This document shows positions 31,702-43,358 of a stretch of 64,000 nucleotides of DNA, piece after piece. The notes beneath the pieces are model-generated. The model did no database searches and was not told the DNA's origin. It saw only the letters and a list, made by a program, of their open reading frames with translations. This DNA comes from Tetracentron sinense (lineage: Eukaryota; Streptophyta; Magnoliopsida; Trochodendrales; Trochodendraceae): NCBI GenBank assembly GCA_015143295.1, contig CM026566.1:9163072-9227071 (forward strand). The letters run 5' to 3'. The position numbers and the translations under genes were made by a program. The stretch's first letter is position 1, and each line of letters starts with the position of its first letter.

Positions 31702-34700
31702 AATAATTCGGGTAACATTATTGAAAGTAATAAAAAAATTCTGGTTTTGGATGAGGAAGGGATTTGTGTTTCTCCTTCGAATGCTATATGTGCTTTGAAT
31801 ATTTCTAAATCTAATGAGTTTTCTCTGGAACAATTTGTTAGGAATGATTCTTTAATGAATAATAGAAACATTGTCTCGGAATCTGAAATTAGAGGGCTTA
31901 ATCTTACAGTTAATGGAAAAAATCAATTGATTTTTCACAAATCTAATCATTATCGTATGTGGCTGAATTTGATTAAAACCGTAGAAGGAAGCCCTATTAC
32001 TAGTGATTGCTCTAACTTGAGAAATCTTCTTCAGGAACATTCCCAAACTTTTGAATATCACATTGAATTTGAAGACTGTATGTTTAAGAATATTGACTCT
32101 TTTAGGGAAGAAGGGAAAAAGTTTTCTCAAAGGTTGCTAAAATCGGAAATGTTCTCTGCCCATCAATATATAGCTCCCAAGAGCAAAGTTGTGCTCTCAT
32201 CTGATAGAATGACACGTTCTTGATCTGCGGGTCTATCTTTGGTGACTTCCTCCATTAATGTTATCAATGAATAAATTTCTCCTTTGGAATATTCAAAGAA
32301 TTGGTAACCTAGCTTCTAAGGCTAGATTAAAATAATTAATCTCTTCTAATAATATCTTGCTCACTGCTATAATGGAACCAAAGAAAAATTTTGATTCTCT
32401 TTATGAAGTAAGTTCTTTTATTGGCATGGATAACCATCTTGATTCTCAATATACCCATCCTAAGATTTGGTTGTTTTGGAAGAGTCATGTCAAAGTTTCC
32501 TTTATTTCTACTACTGATCAAATGATTATTGTTGATGTTTCTGCTAACTTTATGAATCCAATTAGATGTGCTTTTGTTTATGCTAAATGTACAAGAAGGG
32601 AGCATTTGGCTATCTGGGAAGATCTCTGTGCGGCTTTTTCTACTTTTGCAGGTCCTTTTTTTATAGGTGGTGATTTCAATGCAATCTCCACTTCTAATGA
32701 AAAACTGGGTGGCAGAGATATTAACTATGAATCTATGGAAGGTTTTAACAACATGATTAATGAGCTGGGTCTGATGGATATGGGTTTTTCTGGTAATAAA
32801 TTTACTTGGTGCAACAATCAGGTAGGTATGCATCCTATTTATGCTCGTCTTGATCGCATCCTTTTTACTCTTGACTGGACTAACAATTTCAATATCTCTT
32901 CGGTTAAACACCTTTTTAGAATTGCTTCAGACAATGCTCCTCTTTTATTAGAGTTTGGTAATAATCAAACCAGAAGGCCCTCATCTTTTAAATTCCAGCA
33001 AATGTGGATTAATCATTCGGATTTTTCCAAAATTGTATCTAAATCTTGGGGGCCTCCAATCTTAGCTAATCCCCTCATATCTTTCTTCCTTAAACTTTAA
33101 AGGCTTAAATCCTCTTTAAAAATCTGGAATAGAGATGTCTTTGGTAATATTTTCCAAAAAATTAACTCTCTCGAGAGTCAAATAGTTGAGTTGGAAGATG
33201 AAATTCAAATATCTTGGGGCGATGTGAAAAGTAATTCTTTGTCTAAACTAAAGGTTGAACTGCCGCTCTAATATCTTGGTCACTAATTCTAGAAAGGATC
33301 GAAATTGCATTTCTAGAATTCAAGATGCTCAAGGCAATTAGCTAGACTCTCAGGATGATATACGTAATGCAACGGTTAATTGTTTTTTTCAGAATTTGCG
33401 CTCTTCTGATAATGTTATTCTTGATAATAATATTTTGCATCATATTCCTTACATTATTTATGAGGAAAACAATAATTTCATATCTTCTTTTCCCTCTTTA
33501 GAAGAAATTAAAAAAATTGCTTTTAGCATGTCTGCCGATAGCGCTCCTGGCCCTGATGGTTTTTCTAGCCATTTTTTTCATTCTTGTTGGAATATTATTA
33601 AGGAAGACCTTTTTCATGCTATTACTTTCTTTTTATTGATTGTTGAAATTCCTAGAGCTATAAATGCAACAGCTATTGCCTTAATCCCTAAATGCAAATC
33701 TCTTGTGTCTTTCTCGGACTTCAGACCCATTAGTCTCTATAATTTTCTTTATAAGATTATATCTCATATTTTGGCTGATCGAATTGGTTTATTGCTTCCT
33801 AACATTATCTCTAATGAGTAAAGTGCCTTTGTTAAAGGTATGAATATTCTAGATAATGTTAGTATAACTCAGGAGATGGTGCAAGACATTGATAGAAAAA
33901 TTCTGGGTGGTAATGTTATTTTTAAACTTGATATACCCAAAGCTTATGACAGAATAGAATGGAATTTCATAATTTTTGTCATTCAAAAGATGAGTTTTAA
34001 AGAGGATTCCATTAGATTGATTCATGGTTGTCTCACATTAATCAATCTTTCTCTATTCTTATAAATGCTTCCCTTCGAGGTTTTTTTTAGAGTTCGCGGG
34101 GTCTTTGTCAAGGTGATCTTTTATCCCCTGCTCTTTTCATTATTGTAGAAGAAGTTCTTAATAAGGGCCTTAAATCCATATCTGACTGCCTTTCATCTAA
34201 TTATAAATTGGGAAGGTACGGTAATCCAATTTCTCATCTTCTCTTCATTGATTAATAGATCTAAAAGTTCATTTTATTGTTCTAGAAAGATTAATAGAAT
34301 GAGAACTGATAATATTATTAACTGGGTGGGTATTTCTAGGAAAAATTTTCCTTTTATTTATCTAGGAGTCCCTCTTTATAAAGGTTGCCTTAAAAAGAGT
34401 TATTTCAATTCTCTTATTCATAAAAGGTGGAAGGTTGGAAGGCTAAATTTTTATCGTCTGGTGGGTGTCTTACTTTGATTAAACATGTTCTATCTTCTAT
34501 TCCCACTTATCTCCTTGCGAGCATTCATGTGCCCAAAGGTATTACTTCTCAAATTGATAAAATTATGATAAATATTTTGGAATATTACGAATGAAGTTAG
34601 AAAACGTCATTGGATTAAATGGAATATTTGCTCTCATCCCCAGTTGGAAGGGGGTCTCGGTATTTGTAATATGAATGACTTTTCTAATGCCCTTAGAATG

Positions 34701-36420
34701 AAACAAGTATGGAACCTTTACCAATCGAATAATCTTTGGTCAATTTTTTCAGAAATAAATTCCAATTTAATCATATTTGGTAAGCTTCTTATAGTCCCAG
34801 TGCTTCCAAAACCTGGATTAAAATTAGTCAACTGTGTAAAGATGTGATTTATAAATCAACTTCTTTAATTGGAAATGGCAATAAGATAAATTTCTGGTTA
34901 GATTGTTGGTTTGGAGAGGTTCCTCTCATTGATCTTGCTTTATCTACTCCTCAGACTTTTTCTTTTATTTTGGATATGCTTGATTCTAATGGTATTTGGG
35001 ATTTCAATCTTGTTAATAACTATATTTCTGACCATTTGAAGATAACTATTAGATCCGCAAGTTTTTTTTACTTCTGTTTCTGATGATATTTTTATTTGGA
35101 ATCCCAGCTCGAATGGTAAGTTTACTGTTAAATCTAATTGAGATTTTATCAGAACTTTTAATGCTCGTAAGGACAGGAGTAAGAACATATGAAATTCTAT
35201 GACCCTAAAAAAAATTCAAATCTTTAGGTGGAAGGTAATGAATGGTGCTGTTTCGACAGATAAAATGATTCGATCAACAGGTATTCCTTTAGTTAGTCAT
35301 TGTTCTTGTTGTAATTCTGGTAATATTAAATCTTTATCTCACCATCTTTTGTAAAGTGATTTTGCAGCTAGTATTTGGAGATATTTTACTAGGTCCATTG
35401 TCTTTCAGCCCAATGACTCCATTCAATGTCTTCTTATGCGATGGTTTAGAGCCTATGATAAGAACCACAATGAGCTTTACAATCTGCTCCCTCTCCTTAT
35501 CATTTGGGAAATTTGGAAAGAGAGATGCTCGAGAAGATTCAAGAATGTTCGGAAGCCTCCTGATATTAATATTACTCGAATCAATTGGCTAGCGGAATTG
35601 GGGAGATTACCTACTAAAAAGAGACTGGGCCTCTCTTCTTTCAGTATTTCGTCTCCTCCTCCTAAGTTCGGAAACTCTATTTCTATTGTTAAATGGATTC
35701 AGCCTCTTCAAGGTATCATAAAGCTTAATGTGGATGAAGCTTCTAGAGGTAATCCCGGGTTAGCTAGTGGATGAGGTATCATTCGAAATCATCATGGTGA
35801 CATGTTAGCCTGTTTCTTCTCATTTTATGACAATTGTACCAGCTATGTTGCTAAGACTAGAGCCCTTTTTGATGGCATCTCGCTTTTTCATTCAATGGGA
35901 TATATATAGATTGAGGTATATTCTAACTCTAAATCCCTTGTAGAAGCCTGGAATAGTCATCGTCATCATCCTTGGTCTGTTTGGTATTGGAACCAAAAAA
36001 TTAAAAAAAGTTAACAATATTTGCTCGTCTATTACTCATATTTACAGAGAAGCAAACCAGGTTGCTGATTTTTTAGCTAACTATGGTTATGATCTTCAGA
36101 GTTCAGGTTTGATCTAGTCTATTCAGGATAGCTCTCCTCGTCTTAGGGCCCTTATCTTTCTGGATAAAGTGGGTCTTGGTAATATTAGATTATTTTGATG
36201 TGTAATGTGGCTGGTTGTTTGTATAAGGTGGGGGGTTTTTAATTCCCCCTACCTTGTTTGCATCTTTTATAGGGGTAAGGTTTTATGTCCCCCCTTTTTT
36301 TGAGTCTTTGTAGGGGTAAGGTTTTATGTCCCCCCTTGTTTTACATTTTTTTCTTCTAATACATAGGTAGGGGTCCGCCAAACCCCCCACTCCCCCTGAG
36401 TGGCAAAAAACAAAAAAAAA
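31702..36420 (+). mobile_element. L1-type LINE, part 2 (endonuclease, RT, RNase H, poly(A))
   Basis: After the end of ORF1-side sequence come: endonuclease (about 32280-33100, with FIGGDFNAI and LDRILF); reverse transcriptase (about 33390-34500, with SADSAPGPDGF, AIALIPK, FRPISLYNFLYKI, FKLDIPKAYDRIEW); a later region with GNGNKINFWLDCWFGEVPL (34870-34930); RNase H (about 35690-36110, LNVDEASRGNPG, EANQVADFLA-like). The 3' end has a repeated TAGGGGTAAGGTTTTATG block (about 36269-36340) and an A-rich tail to 36420. Plant L1 elements with a C-terminal RNase H are known. Several stops and frame changes show it is dead; no full ORF2 remains. Confidence 0.88.
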
Positions 36421-36775
36421 CAGGAGATTCGAAGAAGGATTCTTCAGCTTAGCGACGCTACTCACATATTTGACGCAAAAAAATGCTAAGTTCGCTTGGA
36501 GTGACAAGTGTGAAGCAAGCTTCACGGAGTTGAAGAAGCAGCTCACCACGGCACCCGTTCTCACCGTGCCATCTGGGAGTAGCAGTTTCATGGTTTACAG
36601 TGACGCCTCGCACGTCGGGTTAGGATGTGTATTGATGCAACATAGGAAGGTCATCGCCTATGCTTCTCGGCAGCTAAAAGACCATGAGGAAAATTATCCT
36701 ACCCACGACTTGGAGCTTGCTATGGTGGTGTTTGCATTGAAGATTTGGCAGCACTACCTTTATGGGGAGCAGTTT
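36421..36775 (+). pseudogene. pol: Old Ty3/gypsy pol, part 2 (RT end, RNase H start)
   Basis: Reads [37 protein letters not shown] and [11 protein letters not shown], picking up where gypsy RT was cut by the LINE. It is ended by the solo A LTR at 36776. Confidence 0.8.
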
Positions 36776-38163
36776 TGTAGCACCCCAGACTTTTTCATCC
36801 TTAATGAATACCACCTTCATAGCTAATTGGCCGTTTTTATAGTCTAATTAATAAATAAGGGAGAAATCGGAAATTCCAAAACATCAGAAATGTTCGTTTT
36901 CGAAAGACGGATCCAACGCAAGTTGAATCGTCGAAATCCGACAAGCGAGTCAAAAGATATGGTCAAAACAGTCCAGACATACAGAGCACCGATCGCTCGG
37001 TCCAGTCAGCGATCGATCGGTCCATAACCGATCGATCGGTAGCTATTGCACGGTTAGAAATTTTGTATGGGGAAATTTTCCAGAGAGTGAGTTTTTGACC
37101 GATCGATCGGTCATAAACACCGATCGCTCGGTAGGCAACCGATCGATCGGTCATAACCACCGATCGCTCGGTCTTCGTGTTTTTTTGCAGAAATTTCAGT
37201 AAGGGCGTTTTCATCTTTTGGGTGTTAAACCCTTACCCATAAGGGTTTGCTCGACCCTTTGAGGCCTCACTTATAACATTTGAGAGATTTGGGAGATAAG
37301 AGAGAAGAGAAAAGGGTTTCCTAAACCTAGGTTTCTTTTGGAGAAGAAATCAAAGGGGTGAAGACCCTAGATCGTCCCCAAGCACGTTTTCTTCAAGATT
37401 TCAACTCAAGCTCGTGTGGAGGTGCATTCTCCAAGCTAGGGCAGCACTCACTCACGTTTTGAAAGAGGTTTCTTCCCCCAACTCAAGTCCCCTTCAAGCA
37501 AAGGCTTCCTCCTTCCAAATAGAGCTTCTATTTCAAGGTTTCTTCAAGATCAAACCTTGATCTAAGGTTAGTACACCCTACTAACTTCCCTTAGCAATAG
37601 TCTAGATTTTCTATTGTGAAATGTGACTCTTGATAGTATGTTTTCTTCCTTATAAAGTGTATCATCTTCACTAAATATAAACAAGATAAGAAAAAGGTAT
37701 GGATGTGTGGATGGGATGTCGGTTGAGGCGATTGGATGCCGTATGGATGTTGTGTGATGTGTGAAATGGAAAATGGAAGATGGGCACTTTACAAATAACG
37801 AATGTGCCTTGATTTCTTGATGAAAAATACACACTAAATAAGGGAAATGGAAGGACTAAGAAATGTGACCCACCGTGTGTTTGATAAAATGCCTAAACAA
37901 GGGATAAATGGATTTAATGAAGAAAATGGAAATAGAAATTGTGTAAATTTTCTTAGGAATGATAAATTGCTCAAATGTGCTATATGTTGCCTAAATTTTC
38001 ATACCACTATGTTAAGGATTGAAATGCCATATTCCTGTGATCCGCCCATTCAAGTATGTCATCATGATTACCACTAGTGACAAGCACACAAGCACGCATG
38101 CATGCATGAATTGGGTTTTCCAAGAGTAATTGCGCATAATAAAGCAAACAAGAGAGAACATGA

Positions 38164-38570
38164 CAAGGAGGTTGGTAGCCCCAGGAAGGGTGCTAGCCTC
38201 TGGCTCACAAGTGAAATGCAAGAGAGAACATGACAAGGAGGTTGGTAGCCCCAGGAAGGGTGCTAGCCTCTGGCTCACAAGTGAAATAAATCAAGAACAT
38301 GACAAGGAGGTTGGTAGCCCAAGGAAGGGTGCTAGCCTCTGGCTCACAAGTGAAATGAATCAAGAACATGACAAGGAGGTTGGTAGCCCAAGGAAGGGTG
38401 CTAGCCTCTGGCTCACAAGAGAAATGGAACAAGAACATGACAAGGAGGTTGGTAGCCCAAGGAAGGGTGCTAGCCTCTGGCTCACAAGAGAAATGGAACA
38501 AGAACATGACAAGGAGGTTGGTAGCCCAAGGAAGGGTGCTAGCCTCTGGCTCACAAGTATACAAGTCAAG
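38164..38570. repeat. Six tandem 69-70 bp repeats in solo LTR A
   Basis: Unit starts at 38164, 38234, 38303, 38372, 38441 and 38510. The unit holds CAAGGAGGTTGGTAGCCC and CTCTGGCTCACAAG, as in A1, but with a different linker and a 69-base period. Because 69 is a multiple of three, long frames stay open on both strands; they are by-products of the repeat. Confidence 0.93.
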
Positions 38571-38832
38571 AACAAATCCAGACATGAAATACAAGACAAG
38601 ACACGACACACATACATGATTTGACCGAGACACGAAAAAGGTTTCCGAGACATGAGTTTTACCGAGGTTTTTGCATTCATACACGCATGTCAAGATATGG
38701 CTATGTATCTTATGCTTTCACTATTGCTTTAAATTAATTTCTTGTATTGCTCACTGTTGTTATGCTTTCGCTATTGTTATGGTTAGCTAGTAGTTTGTAC
38801 TCGCTGAGTATTCCATGCTCAGCCGTACTTTT

Positions 38833-38973
38833 ATGTCGGCAGGTGCTGTGGATGTCCTCGACCCCGAGCCTTGGGTCGAGGAGGAGTATGTAGAGGAGAG
38901 GGAGCCACCTATCCCATGGCAGTCTCAAGAGGATAGGGACTTGGATGTGTGGCCATACCTCGACTACTATTGA
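38833..38973 (+). CDS. Acidic LTR short ORF in solo LTR A (46 codons)
   Basis: ATG at 38833, stop TGA at 38971. It reads MSAGAVDVLDPEPWVEEEY, then VEEREPPIP, ending WPYLDYY. Same length as the A1 frame. Confidence 0.55.
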   Translation: MSAGAVDVLDPEPWVEEEYVEEREPPIPWQSQEDRDLDVWPYLDYY

Positions 38974-39253
38974 GAGGAGAGTGTTAGAGAGTTCCTTTTT
39001 GTATTTTGATAGGTGGGCATGTCCACCTTTACTTTGATTGTATTTAGTATATGTTAACTTGGAATACTATATGGAGTAATAGAAGAAAAGAAAAAGTTGG
39101 CTTATGCTTCCGCACTTATGTTTAGTTTCCGCGCTCTGATTATCATTGTATTATATTATGTTTAGCCTCTTGCATTACAGAATGGTTTGACAGGTACACG
39201 TAGTCACCTCTAAAGTATCCCTTAACTCCTAGGGGGTATTTTGGGGCGTGACA

Positions 39254-40746
39254 AGTTTGATGTGTTCACGGATCACAAGAGCTTAAAATATCTATTTTTC
39301 CAGAAGGAGCTGAATCTTAGGCAGCATTGTTGGATGGAGTTCCTGAAAGACTACGAGTGCTCCATTCAGTACCACCCAGGTAAGGCAAATCTGGTGGCAT
39401 ATGCTCTTAGTAGGAAGCCTTCTGAACTCTTGGCACATATGATGGTGCGAGAGTGGAAGTTATTAGAAGATGTGTCTAACCTCGACATCAGCTTTAGTCT
39501 TCCTACCTATGGGCAGTGATGGCTAACATCACTGCCAGGCCGTGTATTCTGGATTGGAACCAAGAGTTATAGGATTCTGATGCCGAATTGCTTGCCTACA
39601 GAGATAAGTTAGTTAACAGTGGGAGTGAAGATTTCTCCTTGAATGGTGATGGTGCAATCATATTCAAAGGAAGGTTATGCGTATCTACCAATAAGGTCTT
39701 GATGCATGATATCTTGGATGAAGCCCACAGGTCCAAGTATACTGTACACCCTGGAGGTATGAAGATGTACCAGAACCTGAAGAGGAACTATTGGTGGCAG
39801 AACATGAAGAGGGAAGTCACAGAGTATGTGTTGAAATGTTTAGTGTTCCAATAGGTGAAGGCCGAGCACCAGAGACCAACAGGTCTTTTACAATCCCTCC
39901 CTATTCCCGAGTGGAAATTAGTGAATATTTTGATGGACTTCGTGGTTGACTTGCCACGCATGGCAAGGAACTCCGATACTATATGGGTTGTAGTCGACAG
40001 GTTGACAAAGTCTGCGTATTTCCTATCCTATTGGACTATGTTCAACATGAACCAGCTGGTTGCATTGTACATCAAAAATTGGTTCGATTGTACAGAGTGC
40101 CAGTAGTATTGTTTCAGATAGGGATCCGAGATTCAGACAGATGGGCAAACCAAGAGAGTGAACTAGATTATAGAGGACATGCTCTGAGCTTTCATGTTGG
40201 AATTCAAGGATAGTTGGGAGGATCACTTGTCGTTGGTTGAGTTCGCCTACAATAACAGTTATCAGGCGAACATCCAAATGACACCTTTCGAGGCCTTATA
40301 TGGTCGAAGTTGCAGATCTCCTCTACACTAGGATGAAGTTGGTGAGAGAAAGATATTGAGTCTCAAGTTGATTGAGCAAACTGCAGATAGAGTTAAGATC
40401 ATCAGGGAGAGGTTAAAGATGGCTCAATATAGGCAAAAGAGCTATACCGACACCCGTAGGCGAGATCTTGAGTTTAGCGATGGTAAAATGGTGTTTGTTA
40501 AGGTTTACCAACAAAAGGTGATATGAGATTTGGAAAGAGAGGAAAGCTCAGCCCAAGGTATGTGGGTCTATTTGAGATCATCACCAGAGTTGGTGAAGTT
40601 GCTTATCGGGTTGTTCTACCCACTCACATGGCGGCGGTTCACAACGTATTTCATGTGTCCATTCTTCGGAAATACATTCTGGATCCTTCTCATGTGATTG
40701 ACCTTGATCCATTGGAAATCCATGAGGAGGTACCTTGGTGGAATAG
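39254..40746 (+). pseudogene. pol: Old Ty3/gypsy pol, part 3 (RNase H end, integrase)
   Basis: [19 protein letters not shown], then integrase zinc region [31 protein letters not shown], and the late module [19 protein letters not shown] to HNVFHVSILRKYI. Broken in many places. It is interrupted at 40747 by a reversed solo LTR. Confidence 0.8.
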
Positions 40747-43139
40747 TGTCGTGCCCCAAAATACCCCTAGGAGTTTAGGGATACTTTAGGTGTGACTATA
40801 CGTACCTGCCAAACCATCCTGTCATGAACAAGATAATTAAAGTACTAAACAACGATAATCAGAACGCGGAAGCTAAACATAAATGTGGAAGCGTAAACTA
40901 ACTTTTTCTTTTCTTCTAAGATTTCCAAAATAGTATTCCAGGTTAACATATATACAACATGTCTAAGTCTAAGGTGGACAGGCCCACCTATCAAAATGTC
41001 AAAATACATAAGCACCCTCTCATACTCTCCCCTTAACAGTAGTCGAGGTATGGCCACACGTCAAGGTCTCGGTCCGCCTGAGACTGCAGTGGGATAGACG
41101 GCTCTCTCTCCTCGATATACTCTTCCTCTACCCAAGGCTCTGGGTCGAGGGCTCCCTCAGTACCTGCCGACATGAAAGTACGGCTGAGCATGGAATACTC
41201 AGCGAGTACAAGCTACTAGCTATCTGTAACAAAAATAAACACGCCAGGAGTAGTACAATACCAATCATCAATTCCAGGCAATAGTAAAATCATAGAATTA
41301 AACAATATTAAACATGGAGCAATATTATCATCTTGATGTGCATGAATGCAAAAACGCCGACAAAACTCATGCTTGAAAACCCGTTTCCATGTCTCGGTAT
41401 GCATTGTAGAAATCATGTATGCGTGCATGCATGAATGTCTTGTCATCATCTTGTAACCTTGCATCTTGTAACTTGTGAGCCAGAGGCTAGCACCCGAATC
41501 TCCCTGGGCTGCCAACCCCCTTGATATGTATGGTTTTCTTGTGAGCCAGAGGCTAGTACCCGAATGTCCCTGGGCTACCAACCTCCTTGACAATATGTGA
41601 TTTTTATTACTTGTTTAGTTTTCTTGTGAGCCAGAGGCTAGTACCCGACTGTCCCTGGGCTACCAACCTCCTTGACAATATGTGTTTTAGGGGTTTTCTT
41701 GTGAGCCAGAGGCTAGTACCCGAATCTCCCTGAGCTACCAACCTCCTTGACATGCAATATTTTCTTGTTGGTTATTATATGCACATGCTCTTGAAATCTC
41801 GGTTCATGCTATCATGCGTGCTCGTGTACGTGTCAATCGTGACAACCATGGAATAAGGATAATAAGAGAGGTATGACATCACCATTCAATTCACAATATA
41901 TGCATATGAGAATTTGAGTAATCAACATGGTATTTAAATCCATTCATCATTCATGAGAATACATGCATAAGGCCCCTTTCCATTTCTTCATTTAAATCAT
42001 TATTTCGTAGTTTAGGTATTTTGTCAAACACTTAGCATGCAAGTTTCCTCATTGTTCATTTTCTCCTTTTTAGTGCATATTTTACATTCGATCACACAAG
42101 GCAAGTTTATTATTTGTGTGATGCCCATCCTCCTTTTTCCAATCCACAACCCACACATACCATACATCACCCATTCGGCATCCAATCGCCACATCCAACA
42201 TCCATCCAAGCATCCATACCATTTCTTTATCTTGTTTATATTTATTAGGGATGATACATTTCACAAGAAAGTAAACATAATAGCACAAATCACATTTCAT
42301 AAAGAAAACTTAGATTTATTGCTAGGGTAAGTTAGTGGGGTGTACTAACCTTGAATCAAGGCTTGATCCTTGGTAGAAACCTTGATTGAAGCTCCAACTT
42401 GCAAGAAGAAAGATCCTTGCTTGAAGAAGGCTTGGTGTGGGCAAGAAACCCTTGAAGTTTCCGTGGAAAACGCTGCTCTACCTTGGAGAAGGAGTCCCAC
42501 ACGAGCTTGAGGTTGGATTTTGGAAATCCAAGCTTTTAGGGGATGCTCTTGGGTGCTTAAAGCCTTGATCTCACTCTCAAATGGAAAAGGGGGCTTTGGA
42601 ACCCTAGTTTCTTCTCCCTCTCTCTCAAATATCCCTAAGTATAGTGAATGAGGGCTCAAAGGGTTGAGCAAGCCCTTATGGGTAAGGGTTTAACGCCCAA
42701 AAGACGAAAAAGCCCTTACTGAAATTTCTTCAAAAACGCGAAGACCAAGCGATCGGTGGTTATGACCGATCAATCGGTTGCCTACCGAGCGATCGGTACT
42801 CTGACCGAGCGACCGGTCAAAAAACTACTCTCTGAAAAATTTCCCCATACAAAATCTTTGACCGTGCGATAGATACCGATCGATTAGTTTTGGACCGATC
42901 CATCGCTGACTGGACCGAGTGATCAGTGCTCTGTAGGTCTGGACTGTTTTGACCATATCTCTTGACTCGCTCGCCGGATTTCGACGATTCAACTTGCGTT
43001 GGGTTCGTCTTTCGAAAATGAACATTTCTAATGTTTCAGAATTTCCGATTTCTCTCTTATTTATTAATTAGACTATGAGGAAGACCAATTAGCTACAAAA
43101 ACGGTATTCATTAAGTATAGAAAAATCCGGGGTGCTACA
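40747..43139 (-). mobile_element. Solo LTR, subfamily A, reversed, 2393 bp
   Basis: On the minus strand it runs TGTAGCACCCCGGAT to GGGGCACGACA. A perfect target duplication AATAG flanks it (40742-40746 and 43140-43144). Palindromes lie at about 42745-42935, tandem repeat units at 41478-41765, and the acidic frame at 41033-41173. Confidence 0.95.
41033..41173 (-). CDS. Acidic LTR short ORF in reversed solo LTR A (46 codons)
   Basis: Minus strand, ATG at 41173-41171, stop TAA at 41035-41033. It reads MSAGTEGALDPEPWVEEEY, then IEEREPSIP, ending WPYLDYC. It is the closest match to the A1 frame among the solo copies. Confidence 0.55.
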   Translation of the reverse strand: MSAGTEGALDPEPWVEEEYIEEREPSIPLQSQADRDLDVWPYLDYC

Positions 43140-43358
43140 AATAGCCGGTATAGATTTTGGATAGGCAAGACCAAGTTTTATGAACCAAGGTTATTCCTTT
43201 GGTTCTAGTGCGTTGGCAACACCATTCAGCTGAAAAAGCCACGTGGGAGCACGAAGCTGAAGTGAAAGAAAAGTACCCTCAATTGTTTGTGTAGTTGTCT
43301 TTCATATATTGATATTGTCCTAATTTCAGGGATGAAATTTCGGTAAGAGAGGGGAAGA
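43140..43358 (+). pseudogene. pol: Old Ty3/gypsy pol end and polypurine tract
   Basis: Reads VLVRWQHHSAEKATWE-like chromodomain-tail residues and EKYPQLFV, then a short 3' untranslated stretch and AAGAGAGGGGAAGA before the LTR at 43359. Confidence 0.8.

Larger units (their letters stand above)
36776..39253 (+). mobile_element. Solo LTR, subfamily A, 2478 bp
   Basis: TGTAGCACCCCAGAC to GGGGCGTGACA, flanked by a perfect target duplication AGTTT (36771-36775 and 39254-39258). RNase H coding sequence continues on the far side. Palindromes lie at about 36988-37175. Confidence 0.95.

Noticed and set aside
38130-38693. Frames over 160 codons on both strands with internal repeats
   Set aside because: They run through the 69-base tandem repeat, which keeps frames open because its period is a multiple of three. 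Other A copies with a 64-base unit lose them.
42345-42671. A 108-codon frame on the minus strand of the solo A LTR as a first coding exon
   Set aside because: Matching sequence in other A LTRs is not consistently open and the frame relation differs in C and D, so coding there is not supported.
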